Source of the DNA: Massilia frigida
Lineage (GTDB): Bacteria; Pseudomonadota; Gammaproteobacteria; Burkholderiales; Burkholderiaceae_D
DNA: 64,000 nt
Assembly: GCF_011682175.1 (NCBI RefSeq)
Contig: NZ_WHJG01000015.1
Coordinates: 89,383 to 153,382 of the forward strand
Direction: 5' to 3'
Under the pieces are notes generated by a model, which saw only the letters and a program-made list of their open reading frames with translations, did not search any database and had not been told where the DNA came from. Made by a program: the position numbers and the translations under genes. Of the stretch, positions 15,880-24,439 are shown one piece after another. Each line of letters starts with the position of its first letter. Positions within the stretch are counted from its first letter, which is position 1.

Positions 15880-17799
15880 ATGGTCCAGGTGAGCTATCCA
15901 GGTGTCTACATCGTCGAAAAGAGCAGCGGCGTACGCACCATCACTGGCGTGGCGACGTCGGTTGCGGCATTCGTCGGGTTCACGCGCAAAGGCCCGGTCG
16001 ACAAAGCGGTGGCGATCACCAGCTTCGCCGACTTCGAACGCAGCCACGGCGGCCTCGATCGTGACAGTCCGGTGTCGTATGCGGTGCGCCAGTTTTTCCT
16101 CAATGGCGGCACCCAGGCCCTGATCGTGCGGGTAGCCAGCGGTCACGGTACGGCGGGATGGGTACTCCTCGATGGCACGACGCCTGTGCCTTTGCCAGTG
16201 CTCGATGTCTCCGCGGCCAGCCCCGGAGCCTGGGGCAATGCGCTGCGCGTTTCCGTCGAACTGACCGAGGTGCGCAACCCGGCCAGCGATTTCAATCTCG
16301 TCATTTCACAAGTGCCCGCACTGGGTGGCGATCCGGTGGTGATCGAAACCCACCGCAATCTCAGCCTCGACACGAAGTCAGCACAGTACGTCGAGTCGGT
16401 CGTCAACCACGCATCGGCAGCGGTGCGTGTGACTCGCCACTCGCCCCTGACGTTCACGCAAGCCGGCTTTGCGGTCAGCGGCCCCCTCGCTGGTGCGCCG
16501 CTGAACGTACCGGCCAATACGATCATCAGCGGCATCGTCAATGGCACGACGCCGTTCGTGCTGAACGTGCTCGCGCCGCCCCTTCCCGCCACGGCCTGGC
16601 CCTCGATTGCGGCCTTCGTCACCGCTGTCACGAACGCGATCGGCGCCGGCGGCTACGGCGCGGCCCTGGCGGCCAGCGAATCGGACGTCAACGGGGCCGC
16701 AGGCGCTGGCCACCTGAAGCTCACGTCAGCACTGCCGGTGGATGAATCATCAAGCGTCGTCATCAGCGGCGGGCCATTCGGCAGCCTCGCCGCCAACATC
16801 AAGATGGGCCTTGCCAATGGCGGTATCGAACGCAGCGGTGCTGCACAGCATCGCCCAGTAGCGCTCGACAAGGCCGTGCCCTCGACCAAAGGAGCGGACG
16901 GCGCGCCCGGCGGCGAAGCTCTCCTGATCGGCAACGAACTTGCCAAGACCGGCATCCATGCGCTGCTTGACGTCGACATGTTCAATCTGCTGGTGATTCC
17001 CGAGACGTTCGACATGACGGCGCCCCCGGCAGGCAGCGCGTTGATCGCCGCAGCGACCGACCTGTGCGAAAAACGGCGCGCTTTCTATATCGTCGATGCG
17101 CCGTCCAACAGGAAGCTCAGCGACATCGTCACCTGGGCCGGCGTCTCGCACTCGCGCAACGCGGCAAGCTATTTCCCACCAGTGCGCATCATCGATCCGC
17201 TTGACGGCATGCGCCCAAGGGCGATGGCGCCATCGGGCACCCTGGCCGGGGTGTATGCGCGCACCGACGCCACGCGCGGGGTCTGGAAGGCGCCGGCCGG
17301 CACCGACGCCGTGCTCAACGGCGTGCTCGAACTGGCGCTCCCGCTCAGCGATCTCGAGAACGCGCAAATCAATCCCAAGGGGATCAACGCCTTGCGCAGC
17401 TTCCCCGCGTACGGCCGGGTTGCCTGGGGCGCGCGCACCATGAAGGGCGACGACAGCCAGGCCGACGAATACAAGTATGTCCCGATCCGCCGCCTCGCGC
17501 TGTTTCTCGAGGAAAGCCTGTACCGCGGCACGCAGTGGGTCGTGTTCGAGCCGAACGATGAGCCCTTGTGGGCCCAGATCAGGCTGAACCTCGGCGTTTT
17601 CATGAACGGCTTGTTCCGCCAGGGTGCGTTCCAGGGCAAGACGCCGCAGGAGGCTTACTTCGTCAAGTGCGACAAGGAGACCACCACCCAGGCTGACCGC
17701 AACCTTGGCATCGTCAACGTCCTGGTCGGCTTTGCGCCGCTCAAACCTGCCGAATTCGTCGTCCTCACCATTCAGCAGATCGCCGGCGATCTGCAATAA
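15880..17799 (+). CDS. eCIS contractile sheath protein
   Basis: The 639-residue tail sheath subunit forms the outer contractile cylinder. The N-terminus MVQVSYPGVYIVEKSSGVRT and the following GVATSVAAFVGFT, then AVRQFFLNGGTQALIVRV, are the classic start of phage-like sheath proteins (Afp2-4/Pvc2-4 type). The C-terminal part contains WGARTM, YVPIRRLALFLEESLYRGTQ, QWVVFEPNDEPLW and the final FKPLKPAEFV-like strand (APLKPAEFVVLTIQQ) that knits neighbouring subunits. The ATG at 15880 is chosen over 15826 because AACAGGAGACTGT lies directly before it. A variable insert is seen at about residues 185-320. Only one sheath gene is present, whereas Afp/PVC have three. Confidence 0.95.
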   Translation: MVQVSYPGVYIVEKSSGVRTITGVATSVAAFVGFTRKGPVDKAVAITSFADFERSHGGLDRDSPVSYAVRQFFLNGGTQALIVRVASGHGTAGWVLLDGTTPVPLPVLDVSAASPGAWGNALRVSVELTEVRNPASDFNLVISQVPALGGDPVVIETHRNLSLDTKSAQYVESVVNHASAAVRVTRHSPLTFTQAGFAVSGPLAGAPLNVPANTIISGIVNGTTPFVLNVLAPPLPATAWPSIAAFVTAVTNAIGAGGYGAALAASESDVNGAAGAGHLKLTSALPVDESSSVVISGGPFGSLAANIKMGLANGGIERSGAAQHRPVALDKAVPSTKGADGAPGGEALLIGNELAKTGIHALLDVDMFNLLVIPETFDMTAPPAGSALIAAATDLCEKRRAFYIVDAPSNRKLSDIVTWAGVSHSRNAASYFPPVRIIDPLDGMRPRAMAPSGTLAGVYARTDATRGVWKAPAGTDAVLNGVLELALPLSDLENAQINPKGINALRSFPAYGRVAWGARTMKGDDSQADEYKYVPIRRLALFLEESLYRGTQWVVFEPNDEPLWAQIRLNLGVFMNGLFRQGAFQGKTPQEAYFVKCDKETTTQADRNLGIVNVLVGFAPLKPAEFVVLTIQQIAGDLQ

Positions 17800-17810
17800 G
17801 GAGTCCGGTC

Positions 17811-18329
17811 ATGCCCAGCTTTGCCGTCAACGCGCACCGCTTCGATCCGTACAAGAACTTCAAATTCCGCATCAAATGGGACGGCCGCTACGTGGCGGGA
17901 ATCAGCAAGGTCGGCTCGCTCAAGCGCACCACCGAAGTGGTCGAACACCGTGAGGGCGGCGATCCTTCCACCGGACGCAAGTCGCCGGGCCGCACCAAGT
18001 ACGAGGCGATTACCCTCGAGCGCGGCGTCACGCACGACCTCGAGTTCGAAGCCTGGGCCAACAAGGTGTGGCACGTGAACGCGGGGCTGGGCGCCGAGGT
18101 CAGCCTGAAGGACTTCCGCAAGGACCTGATCCTCGAAATCTACAACGAGACGGGCCAGGTCGTCCTCGCCTACAAGATCTTTCGCTGCTGGGTTTCGGAG
18201 TACCAGGCCATGCCCGACCTCGACGCCAACGCCAACGCCATCGCCATCCAGCACATCAAGCTCGAGAACGAGGGCTGGGAACGCGACCCCGAGGTCACCG
18301 AACCGACCGAACCGGTGCTGGCCGGGTGA
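17811..18329 (+). CDS. eCIS inner tube protein (T4 gp19-like)
   Basis: The 172-residue tube subunit stacks as hexamers inside the sheath. Family hallmarks are NAHRFDPYKNFKFRIKW, GISKVGSLKRTTEVVEHREGG, KYEAITLERGVTHD, FRKDLILEIYNETGQ and the C-terminal IQHIKLENEGWERD. The order and length match phage tail tube/gp19 proteins of eCIS loci (Afp1/5). AAGGAG precedes the start, 11 bases behind the sheath gene. It overlaps the next gene by GTGA. Confidence 0.95.
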   Translation: MPSFAVNAHRFDPYKNFKFRIKWDGRYVAGISKVGSLKRTTEVVEHREGGDPSTGRKSPGRTKYEAITLERGVTHDLEFEAWANKVWHVNAGLGAEVSLKDFRKDLILEIYNETGQVVLAYKIFRCWVSEYQAMPDLDANANAIAIQHIKLENEGWERDPEVTEPTEPVLAG

Positions 18330-19078
18330 CGGCCGTGGAGCGCGTCCCGCTCGACAACCCGATCCGGCGTTTCGGCCAGGCCGTGGACCTCGACCTCGAC
18401 TTCGACCAGTCCGACCGCCCCAGCCTCGTGACGGCGCTGCTCGCGCAATGCAGCCTGCATGGCGACGCCGGCTACTGGTGGTCGCAGCCAGTGGGCGCAC
18501 GCAGCGCGGCCCTGCTGCGCCTGCTGATCGAGACGGAAGGCACACGCCAGCTCGACCTGTCCGCGCGCTGCAGCCATCCACCCTGTGCCGCGGCCTTCGA
18601 ATTCGAACTGTCGCTGCAGGCGCTTGCCGCTTGCGGCGGCGATGGCGGGCCGCTCCATATCGTGTTTGACGATGCGCGTTGCGTCTCGCTGCGCCGCCCT
18701 ACCGGCGCCGACTTGCGTGACTGGCGCGGCAAACCGGCCGCCACGCGCGACGAGGCACTCGGCATGATGCTGGCCACCTTGCTGCTCGACGGCGAGGTGC
18801 GCTTGCAGGACGAGGCCAGGCTGTCGGCGGCGATCGCCGAGCTCGACCCGCTGATCGACTTTACCGTCGACTGCGCTTGCCCGGTCTGCGCCACGCCGAA
18901 CCAGGTGGCGCTCGACCTTGAAGCGCTGGCGCTGTCCCGCCTCGCCGCGCGCCAGCGTTTGTTGCTGCGCGAGGTGCATGAGCTGGCCTCGCACTACGGC
19001 TGGACCGAGCAGGAAGCCTTGGCTGTACCGGCGCCAAGGCGCGCACAATACCTCGCCCTTTGCGAGGCGGCACGATGA
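18326..19078 (+). CDS. gp26/gp51-like baseplate hub chaperone
   Basis: A 250-residue protein that resembles the T4-type baseplate hub assembly chaperone family found in eCIS operons. Residues about 20-150 hold LVTALLAQCSLHGDAGYWW, LDLSARCSHPPCAAAFEFEL, and LRRPTGADLRDW. A second Cys set, CACPVC (residue 177 on), gives together with the first a possible zinc site. The C-terminal LLLREVHELASHYGWTEQEALAV helix is typical. It starts with GTG overlapping the tube stop (GTGA) and overlaps the next gene by ATGA, so translation is coupled. The longer upstream frame is only a shadow of the tube gene. Confidence 0.72.
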   Translation: MTAVERVPLDNPIRRFGQAVDLDLDFDQSDRPSLVTALLAQCSLHGDAGYWWSQPVGARSAALLRLLIETEGTRQLDLSARCSHPPCAAAFEFELSLQALAACGGDGGPLHIVFDDARCVSLRRPTGADLRDWRGKPAATRDEALGMMLATLLLDGEVRLQDEARLSAAIAELDPLIDFTVDCACPVCATPNQVALDLEALALSRLAARQRLLLREVHELASHYGWTEQEALAVPAPRRAQYLALCEAAR

Positions 19079-19929
19079 GCGGCTACTTCGGCGCCTTGAT
19101 GCGCGCGAGCGCGATCACGTTTGGAGGGCCAGCTCCCGCGCACGCGGCGCCGGTCCCCACCGTGGAAGCGCTAGCCGTCGACGGCGCCATCGCGCCGGCG
19201 GTCGTGGCCACACCCGCGCCCGCTGCCGAACCGGCAGGCTACGGCGCGGGCGCCGCGCCCGTTCCGGCAAGGGATCGGGCCGAGCCGGTGCGCCAGCCGC
19301 ACGCCGCCGCGGCGACGGACGCGCGCGCGGGCCAGGCAAGCGCAGTGCCGGACGTTGCGCGCCAGTCCAGTGCCGCTGCCGACAGCGTCGCGCCGGTCGC
19401 TGTGGCGCCCCATGCAGCGCCCGTGCTTGCGACGCCGACCCTGCTGCCAGACCTGGCGCCGGATCCGCGCGTACCGCAGCCGGGGCCGGATCGGGCTGCC
19501 CCGGCCGTCGCCACGGAGCCGCAAGGCCAGGATCTCATGCGCAAGGTGTTGCAGTGGGTGGCGGCCGGCCCGCAGCAGGCGCCAACGCAGGGCGAGCCAC
19601 TGCCTCACGTTCATCACGCTCAGGCATCGGAAACCCCGGCGCCCGCGAGGGCGAGCGTCGCACAGACGCCGCAGCCGGACAGTCCCGCGCCGGTGCACCT
19701 GGCAATCGCGCCCGCCCGGCCAGACGCGCCGTTGCCAGATGCGGCGCAATCGAACGCAGTGGCGCCAGATGCAGCCGGCGAACAGGTGCTGGTATCGATC
19801 GGCGCCATCCACCTGCGGGTGTCGCCCCCGGCCGCCCAGGTCATCGAACGCGCGCCGCCGCCACCGGCCGCACCGGCCGCCCCCGTTGCGCGCAGCGCCC
19901 TGTCGCGGCGCGCGCTGCGCGGACTCTGA
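19075..19929 (+). CDS. Ala/Pro-rich eCIS protein of unknown role
   Basis: A 284-residue low-complexity protein, mostly Ala, Pro, Val and Gly, lacking predicted globular domains apart from a short strand-rich end (GEQVLVSIGAIHLRVSPP) before the final SRRALRGL. Variable proteins with a similar short C-terminal strand occur at this place in other eCIS operons, between the tube/chaperone genes and the DUF4255 gene. It is coupled to its neighbours (ATGA overlap upstream, 2 bases to the next start). Possible roles are a flexible linker, a chaperone or a non-canonical tape measure; none can be shown from sequence. Confidence 0.7.
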   Translation: MSGYFGALMRASAITFGGPAPAHAAPVPTVEALAVDGAIAPAVVATPAPAAEPAGYGAGAAPVPARDRAEPVRQPHAAAATDARAGQASAVPDVARQSSAAADSVAPVAVAPHAAPVLATPTLLPDLAPDPRVPQPGPDRAAPAVATEPQGQDLMRKVLQWVAAGPQQAPTQGEPLPHVHHAQASETPAPARASVAQTPQPDSPAPVHLAIAPARPDAPLPDAAQSNAVAPDAAGEQVLVSIGAIHLRVSPPAAQVIERAPPPPAAPAAPVARSALSRRALRGL

Positions 19930-19931
19930 TC

Positions 19932-21098
19932 ATGGCGCGCGCAGACTCGGGAATGGCCATCGGCGCGGTGACGCGGCTGCTTCAGGATCACTTGCTCCGG
20001 GCCGCCTTCGAGGTCTCGGTCGGCAAACCCGAAGACGCCCCTGGAAGCGGCAACAACCCCAAACTGAACCTGTTCCTCTACGAGACCGCGCTCGACCCCC
20101 ACCTGCGCAATCAGTCCTTGCGTGACGGCGAGGCGCCGCCGCTGTGGCTCGTGCTCAAGTACCTGCTGACCGCCTTCGACGTCGACAAGCGCAGCGACAC
20201 GGCCAGCGCCCACGAGCTGCTCGGGCGCGCCATGTCGGCGTTGCAGCAACTGAGCTTCCTGCGCCTGGACCCCCTGGTCGCGCCCGCGGTGCGGCGCGCG
20301 CTCGAAGACAACCCCGAACCGCTCAAGCTCACCTTCGACGACGCCAATGTCGAGCTACTGTCGAAGATCATGCAAGGCACGGATGAACGCTATCGCCTCT
20401 CGGTGGCCTTCCAGGTGCGGCCGGTAATGATCGTGCCGGACAGCCTGCCGCGCGGATCGCAGCTGGTCGGGGTCGACTACCACACGACGCCGGAAACCAT
20501 CATTGGACGCGACGGCGTGCAAGTGAGCGTGATCCCGTCGATGGGGGCGCGCCTCGACCGTATCGAACCGGACCGCTTCGAGGCCGGCGCCGCGCTGACC
20601 CTGTACGGCGACGACCTGTCCGCCAGCAGCATGGAAGTCGTGCTCGGCGACGTGATCCTGGACGTCATCGAGCGTCACCTCGACCGCCTCGTGGTTCGCG
20701 CCGAAGGCAGCCCTGGAACCCCGGTTGCCGGCGGCACCACGCTGTCACCCGGCGACATGCCGATCGTGGTGCGGCGCCGCTTGTCGCCCACCCGTACGCG
20801 GTCGAGCAATCTGCTGGCCGCGCGCCTGCTGCCCACCTTGAACAGCGCGGCGCTGATTGGCGCGGACCTGCAGTTAACCGGGCTGCTGCTGGGCACGGAC
20901 GGCGACGATATCATGCTGCTGTTTTGCCGCGCGTCCGACGGCGTCACGGTCCATCTTGTCGACACCTTCGTCACCACCGCCAACCAGAACAGCCTCACCG
21001 TGCCCGGCGTCGCGGCGGCAGTCGCGCCCGGGACCTACTGGCTGATCCTGCGCGTGAACAACCAGCAGGCCAAGGCCAGCCCGAGCGTGACCATATGA
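19932..21098 (+). CDS. DUF4255 (Pvc16/Afp16-like) tail terminator/cap
   Basis: A 388-residue protein with an N-terminal DUF4255 domain (about residues 8-200): AIGAVTRLLQDHL, NPKLNLFLYETALDPHLRNQ, LWLVLKYLLTAFD, AHELLGRAMSALQQL and YRLSVAFQVRPVMIVP. This is the cap that ends the tube and sheath in Afp/PVC. Residues about 200-388 add IPT/Ig-like beta domains (LYGDDLSASSMEVVLGDV, TYWLILRVNNQQA), a common extension in this subtype. The start at 19932 follows the previous stop by 2 bases. The second Met at 19953 is an alternative start. Confidence 0.92.
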   Translation: MARADSGMAIGAVTRLLQDHLLRAAFEVSVGKPEDAPGSGNNPKLNLFLYETALDPHLRNQSLRDGEAPPLWLVLKYLLTAFDVDKRSDTASAHELLGRAMSALQQLSFLRLDPLVAPAVRRALEDNPEPLKLTFDDANVELLSKIMQGTDERYRLSVAFQVRPVMIVPDSLPRGSQLVGVDYHTTPETIIGRDGVQVSVIPSMGARLDRIEPDRFEAGAALTLYGDDLSASSMEVVLGDVILDVIERHLDRLVVRAEGSPGTPVAGGTTLSPGDMPIVVRRRLSPTRTRSSNLLAARLLPTLNSAALIGADLQLTGLLLGTDGDDIMLLFCRASDGVTVHLVDTFVTTANQNSLTVPGVAAAVAPGTYWLILRVNNQQAKASPSVTI

Positions 21099-23227
21099 AG
21101 ACCGCCCTGCGTCCCGCCCCCCGATTGCCCACCCCGCTCACTTTCACGCCCGGGGTGCGCGCTCACGATGCCCTGGCGCAATACTGGCTGGGCCAGGCCA
21201 CCTTGCGCCTGCGGCGCGAAGTGTGCTGGCTGTGGCGCGAGCGCGGCCAGCAAGGCGCACCCGGCACGGGCGCGCTGCCGCCCTCGGTCGATGCCGCGCT
21301 GGCGGCACTGGACCTGGCCCGCTACCAGGGCGACAAGCAAGCCTTCTTCGCCGACGACGTCACGGCGCGCTACCTGAGCGAACAGATTGCATCGGGCGTC
21401 GCGCCGGACAGCGCCGACGCGCCGCGCGGATCGTTCGGCTGGGTGGCGCAGCAACTGGACCTGGAACCGGTGGAGTGCTTCGTGCTGGCGGTCGCGCTGC
21501 TGCCCATGGTCGACAGCGCCGCCGGCCCGGTGATCGCAAGCTGCCAGAACGACCCCACCCGCGTCGCGCCCACGTTCGCCCTGGCCCAGCGTCTGTGGGA
21601 CACACCCGACGAACTGTTGCGTTGCATGGTGCCGGCGCACGCACTGCTCACCCACGGCCTGCTGACCCTGGCGCCCGACAGCGGCGCGCATCTCTGGCAT
21701 ACCCCGCTGGCGGTGCCTACCCTGGTCACCCGCGAATTGTTGCTGGGGACGGGGGAGCTGCCGGCCTGCCTCGAGGCCGTCGATGCGGCTGCCCTGCCCC
21801 ATGCCATGGACCGCGCGCTCATCCGGCGCGTGGCAGCGGCGCTGGCCTCGCCAGCCGTGCAGGGCATGCGCATGGTGCCCGTCATCGGTGGCGCCGACGC
21901 CGGGCTGGCTGGCGTGGCGGCGGCCTGCGCCGCCGAGGCTGGGGTGCGTACGGTGCGCATCAGCGCCGCGCTGCCACGCTCCCAGCTTGAGCAGGCGCTC
22001 AGCGCCGCCTGGCTTGGCGGCTGCGCGGTCTACCTCGACGTCAGCGCCGTGCTCGACCAGCATGCCCACGACACGACCATCGCGCTGCCCCTCCCCGGAC
22101 TGCCGCTGACCGTCTTTGTGGGCATGCAAGACCGCGCGCCATTGCGCAGACTGGGCGGTTCGCTGGCGCCGATCGCCGTGCCTTCGCTCAGCCACGCCGA
22201 ACGGCTGGCCTGCTGGCGCCGCGCGGTGCCCGGCCACGCCGATGGCGCCGTGTTGACCGAGCTGGCGCGCCGCTTTCGCTACGAAGGCACGGCCATCGCG
22301 CGCGTCGGCGCCGAACTCGCCGCGCTTGGGCGCGCGCCCACGCACGCCGAGCTGCTCGCGGCCGCGCGCGCCGACCTCGACCTGGGCAGCCTGGCGCAGG
22401 CGGTGGCGCCGCGCTTTGGCCTGTCGGAACTGATGCTGCCCCCGATCCAGGCCGAGCAGGTCGCCGAGATCGTCGCGGCCATGGACAACCTGACCCGCGT
22501 GCACTACGACTGGGGCACGGCGCGGGCCTGGAACGAAGGCGGCTTGTCGGCCCTGTTCGCCGGGCCGCCGGGGACCGGCAAGACCATGGCGGCCGAAGCG
22601 ATCGCCGCCGAGCTTGGGCTGCCCATGTACCGGATCGACCTGTCGCAGGTGGTCAACAAGTACATCGGCGAGACTGAAAAGAACCTGCGCCGCCTGTTCG
22701 ATGCCGCCGACGCGTCCGACCTGATCCTGTTCTTTGACGAGGCCGACGCGCTGTTCGGCAAGCGCAGCGAGGTGAAGGATGCCCACGACCGCTACGCCAA
22801 CCTGGAAATCAGCTACCTGCTCGAGCGCATGGAACGTTTCAAGGGCCTGGCGATCCTTGCCACCAATCGCCGCAAGGACCTCGATGAAGCCTTCCTGCGG
22901 CGTCTGCGCTTCGCGGTGGAATTCCCGCTGCCGGGTGTTGCCGAGCGCGCGCGCATCTGGCGCAGCGTGATTCCCGCCGGGGTCGACGCGAGCGAACTCG
23001 ACTTTGAGTTCCTGGCCCAGCGTTTCACCCTGGCCGGTGGACACATCCGCGGCATCGTATTCCAGGCCTGCCTGCAAAGCGCCGCCGCCGGCGCCGCGCC
23101 GAGGCTGACCATGGCAGCGGTGTTGCGCGCGCTGCAGCGTGAATACGACAAACTCGAACGAGTCAACAGCCTCGACCAATTCGGCCAATATGCCGCCTTG
23201 GTCGCCCCGCAAAGGAACCAGCGATGA
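21095..23227 (+). CDS. eCIS AAA+ ATPase (Afp15-like)
   Basis: A 710-residue ATPase required for particle assembly in related systems. The C-terminal AAA+ module has Walker A GPPGTGKT (residues 490-497), Walker B LILFFDEAD (543-551), sensor-1 ATNR and an arginine-finger-like FLRRLRF. The N-terminal 430 residues hold a degenerate second AAA-like domain and a winged-helix-like part (FRYEGTAIARVGAELAAL). ATGA overlap with the DUF4255 gene sets the start at 21095. The longer upstream frame overlaps the cap gene and is not used. A 1027-codon open frame on the other strand here is an antisense shadow. Confidence 0.93.
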   Translation: MKTALRPAPRLPTPLTFTPGVRAHDALAQYWLGQATLRLRREVCWLWRERGQQGAPGTGALPPSVDAALAALDLARYQGDKQAFFADDVTARYLSEQIASGVAPDSADAPRGSFGWVAQQLDLEPVECFVLAVALLPMVDSAAGPVIASCQNDPTRVAPTFALAQRLWDTPDELLRCMVPAHALLTHGLLTLAPDSGAHLWHTPLAVPTLVTRELLLGTGELPACLEAVDAAALPHAMDRALIRRVAAALASPAVQGMRMVPVIGGADAGLAGVAAACAAEAGVRTVRISAALPRSQLEQALSAAWLGGCAVYLDVSAVLDQHAHDTTIALPLPGLPLTVFVGMQDRAPLRRLGGSLAPIAVPSLSHAERLACWRRAVPGHADGAVLTELARRFRYEGTAIARVGAELAALGRAPTHAELLAAARADLDLGSLAQAVAPRFGLSELMLPPIQAEQVAEIVAAMDNLTRVHYDWGTARAWNEGGLSALFAGPPGTGKTMAAEAIAAELGLPMYRIDLSQVVNKYIGETEKNLRRLFDAADASDLILFFDEADALFGKRSEVKDAHDRYANLEISYLLERMERFKGLAILATNRRKDLDEAFLRRLRFAVEFPLPGVAERARIWRSVIPAGVDASELDFEFLAQRFTLAGGHIRGIVFQACLQSAAAGAAPRLTMAAVLRALQREYDKLERVNSLDQFGQYAALVAPQRNQR

Positions 23228-23487
23228 CACCCAAGCAACCACGCCACTTGCACATCGACCGGCTCGACCTGGACTTGCGCGGGATCGATCCCCTGACCGC
23301 GCAGGCAGCCGTGCGCGCACTGGGGCCGGCGCTGGCCCGCACCCTGGGCGCCGGTCCGGGCCCGCGCGCGCCGGGAATGAACGTCGACGCCGGCCAACTG
23401 GCAACTGCGGCAGCGCCGGCGCCGCACGATCTGGCGGCGGCCATGGCGCAACGCATCGCCACCAGCCTGAAGGTGAACAAGCCATGA
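23224..23487 (+). CDS. Small eCIS operon protein
   Basis: An 87-residue protein beginning MTPKQPRHLHIDRLDLDL, with a GIDPLTAQAAVRALGPALA helix and a disordered Gly/Pro middle. Short proteins with this IDRL.LDL..I start follow the AAA+ gene in many eCIS clusters; their role is unknown. It overlaps both neighbours by ATGA, so it is surely translated with the operon. Confidence 0.75.
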   Translation: MTPKQPRHLHIDRLDLDLRGIDPLTAQAAVRALGPALARTLGAGPGPRAPGMNVDAGQLATAAAPAPHDLAAAMAQRIATSLKVNKP

Positions 23488-24152
23488 GCCTCCTGCGTGG
23501 CGCACTGATCGAATACGGAACCAGCCTGATCGGGCCGATCCCGAATGTCGTCATTTTCCAGTTCAATCCCGAGTCGCTGTCGCGCACCTTGCAGATCCCG
23601 CCGCGTCCGACCGGTGCCAGCCAGCGCGAGACCACGCAGGCCGGAGAAAAGACCTTCGAGAAGATCAGCTTCAAGGCGCACTTCAGCGCGGCCAACATGC
23701 TCGATGAAGGCAAGGTGCTGGCCACCCTGTTCGGCATCGGACCGCAGCTCGCCGCCCTCGAGAAAATGGTGTTGCCCAGCGCCAAGATCGCCGGCCTGGT
23801 CGGCGCGGCGATCGACGCCATCGGTGGCGCCCTTGGGGGCGGCGACAGCGCGCCCCCGGCGCAACCGATCCCGCGCGAAAAATACCCGCGCATCCTGTTC
23901 ATTTGGGGCCTGACCCGCGTGCTGCCGGTGACCATCGATTCGATGAGCATCTCCGAACTCGAGTACGACACCATCCTGAACCCGACCCGCGCCGAAGTCG
24001 ATATCACACTGAGCGTCATCGCCGTCGACGACTGCTCCGACGACATGCTGGCCCAAGGCGCCCTCGAGTACTCGACCATCGCCAAGGAAGCGCAGGCGAT
24101 CGCCAACCTCGCCAACACGGCCGAGCAAATCGTCGACCTGATCCCCTTATAG
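23484..24152 (+). CDS. CIS-tube-domain baseplate protein (Afp7 N-terminal-like)
   Basis: A 222-residue protein matching the N-terminal domain of Afp7/Pvc7, which joins the inner tube to the spike. Motifs seen are VVIFQFNPESLSRTLQIP, KISFKAHFSAANML and the central PRILFIWGLTRVLPVTIDSM, followed by ISELEYDTILNPTRAEVDI and a helical tail. In Afp7 the same chain continues with a LysM domain; here the LysM-like part is the separate next gene. The start overlaps the previous stop (ATGA). Confidence 0.85.
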   Translation: MSLLRGALIEYGTSLIGPIPNVVIFQFNPESLSRTLQIPPRPTGASQRETTQAGEKTFEKISFKAHFSAANMLDEGKVLATLFGIGPQLAALEKMVLPSAKIAGLVGAAIDAIGGALGGGDSAPPAQPIPREKYPRILFIWGLTRVLPVTIDSMSISELEYDTILNPTRAEVDITLSVIAVDDCSDDMLAQGALEYSTIAKEAQAIANLANTAEQIVDLIPL

Positions 24153-24163
24153 GAGCCGCCACG

Positions 24164-24436
24164 ATGTTTCTGCCCAACTCACGCTACGCAAAAGTGGCCA
24201 TCGTCGACACCAGCGCCGATGGCGGCAGGCAGGTGCAAGCCCTGAAGCTGCGCCGCCTGACGCCGGCCAGCGGCGCGCCGGCCACCGTGCAGGCCGGCGA
24301 CCGGCTCGACCTGTTGGCGCACGCCGTCAACGGCGACGCCACCCAGTTCTGGCATGTGGCCGATGCCAACACCGCGCTCGACGGGCGCACGCTGGTCGCC
24401 ACGCCCGGCGACAGCCTGCTCGTCCCGGTGGCCTGA
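24164..24436 (+). CDS. LysM-like baseplate protein
   Basis: A 90-residue protein: an N-terminal strand pair (NSRYAKVAIVDTSADGG) and a LysM/tail-X-like core (VQAGDRLDLLAHAVNGDATQFWHVADAN, seen as QAGDRLDLLAH and FWHVADANTALDG, ending PGDSLLVPV). It fits the LysM half of Afp7-type proteins or phage tail protein X, which grips the spike and inner baseplate. An AGGAGCCGCC site lies before the ATG. Confidence 0.82.
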   Translation: MFLPNSRYAKVAIVDTSADGGRQVQALKLRRLTPASGAPATVQAGDRLDLLAHAVNGDATQFWHVADANTALDGRTLVATPGDSLLVPVA

Positions 24437-24439
24437 AGC

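Noticed and set aside
18918..19931. Long N-terminal extension in frame with the DUF4255 gene
   Set aside because: It overlaps the chaperone and Ala/Pro genes in another frame and is a GC artefact; the DUF4255 domain begins just after the ATG at 19932.
21035..24118. A 1027-codon open frame on the minus strand across the AAA+ ATPase region
   Set aside because: It is antisense to genes with clear motifs, its translation is Arg/Gly/His-rich without any domain, and high GC makes such shadow frames common.
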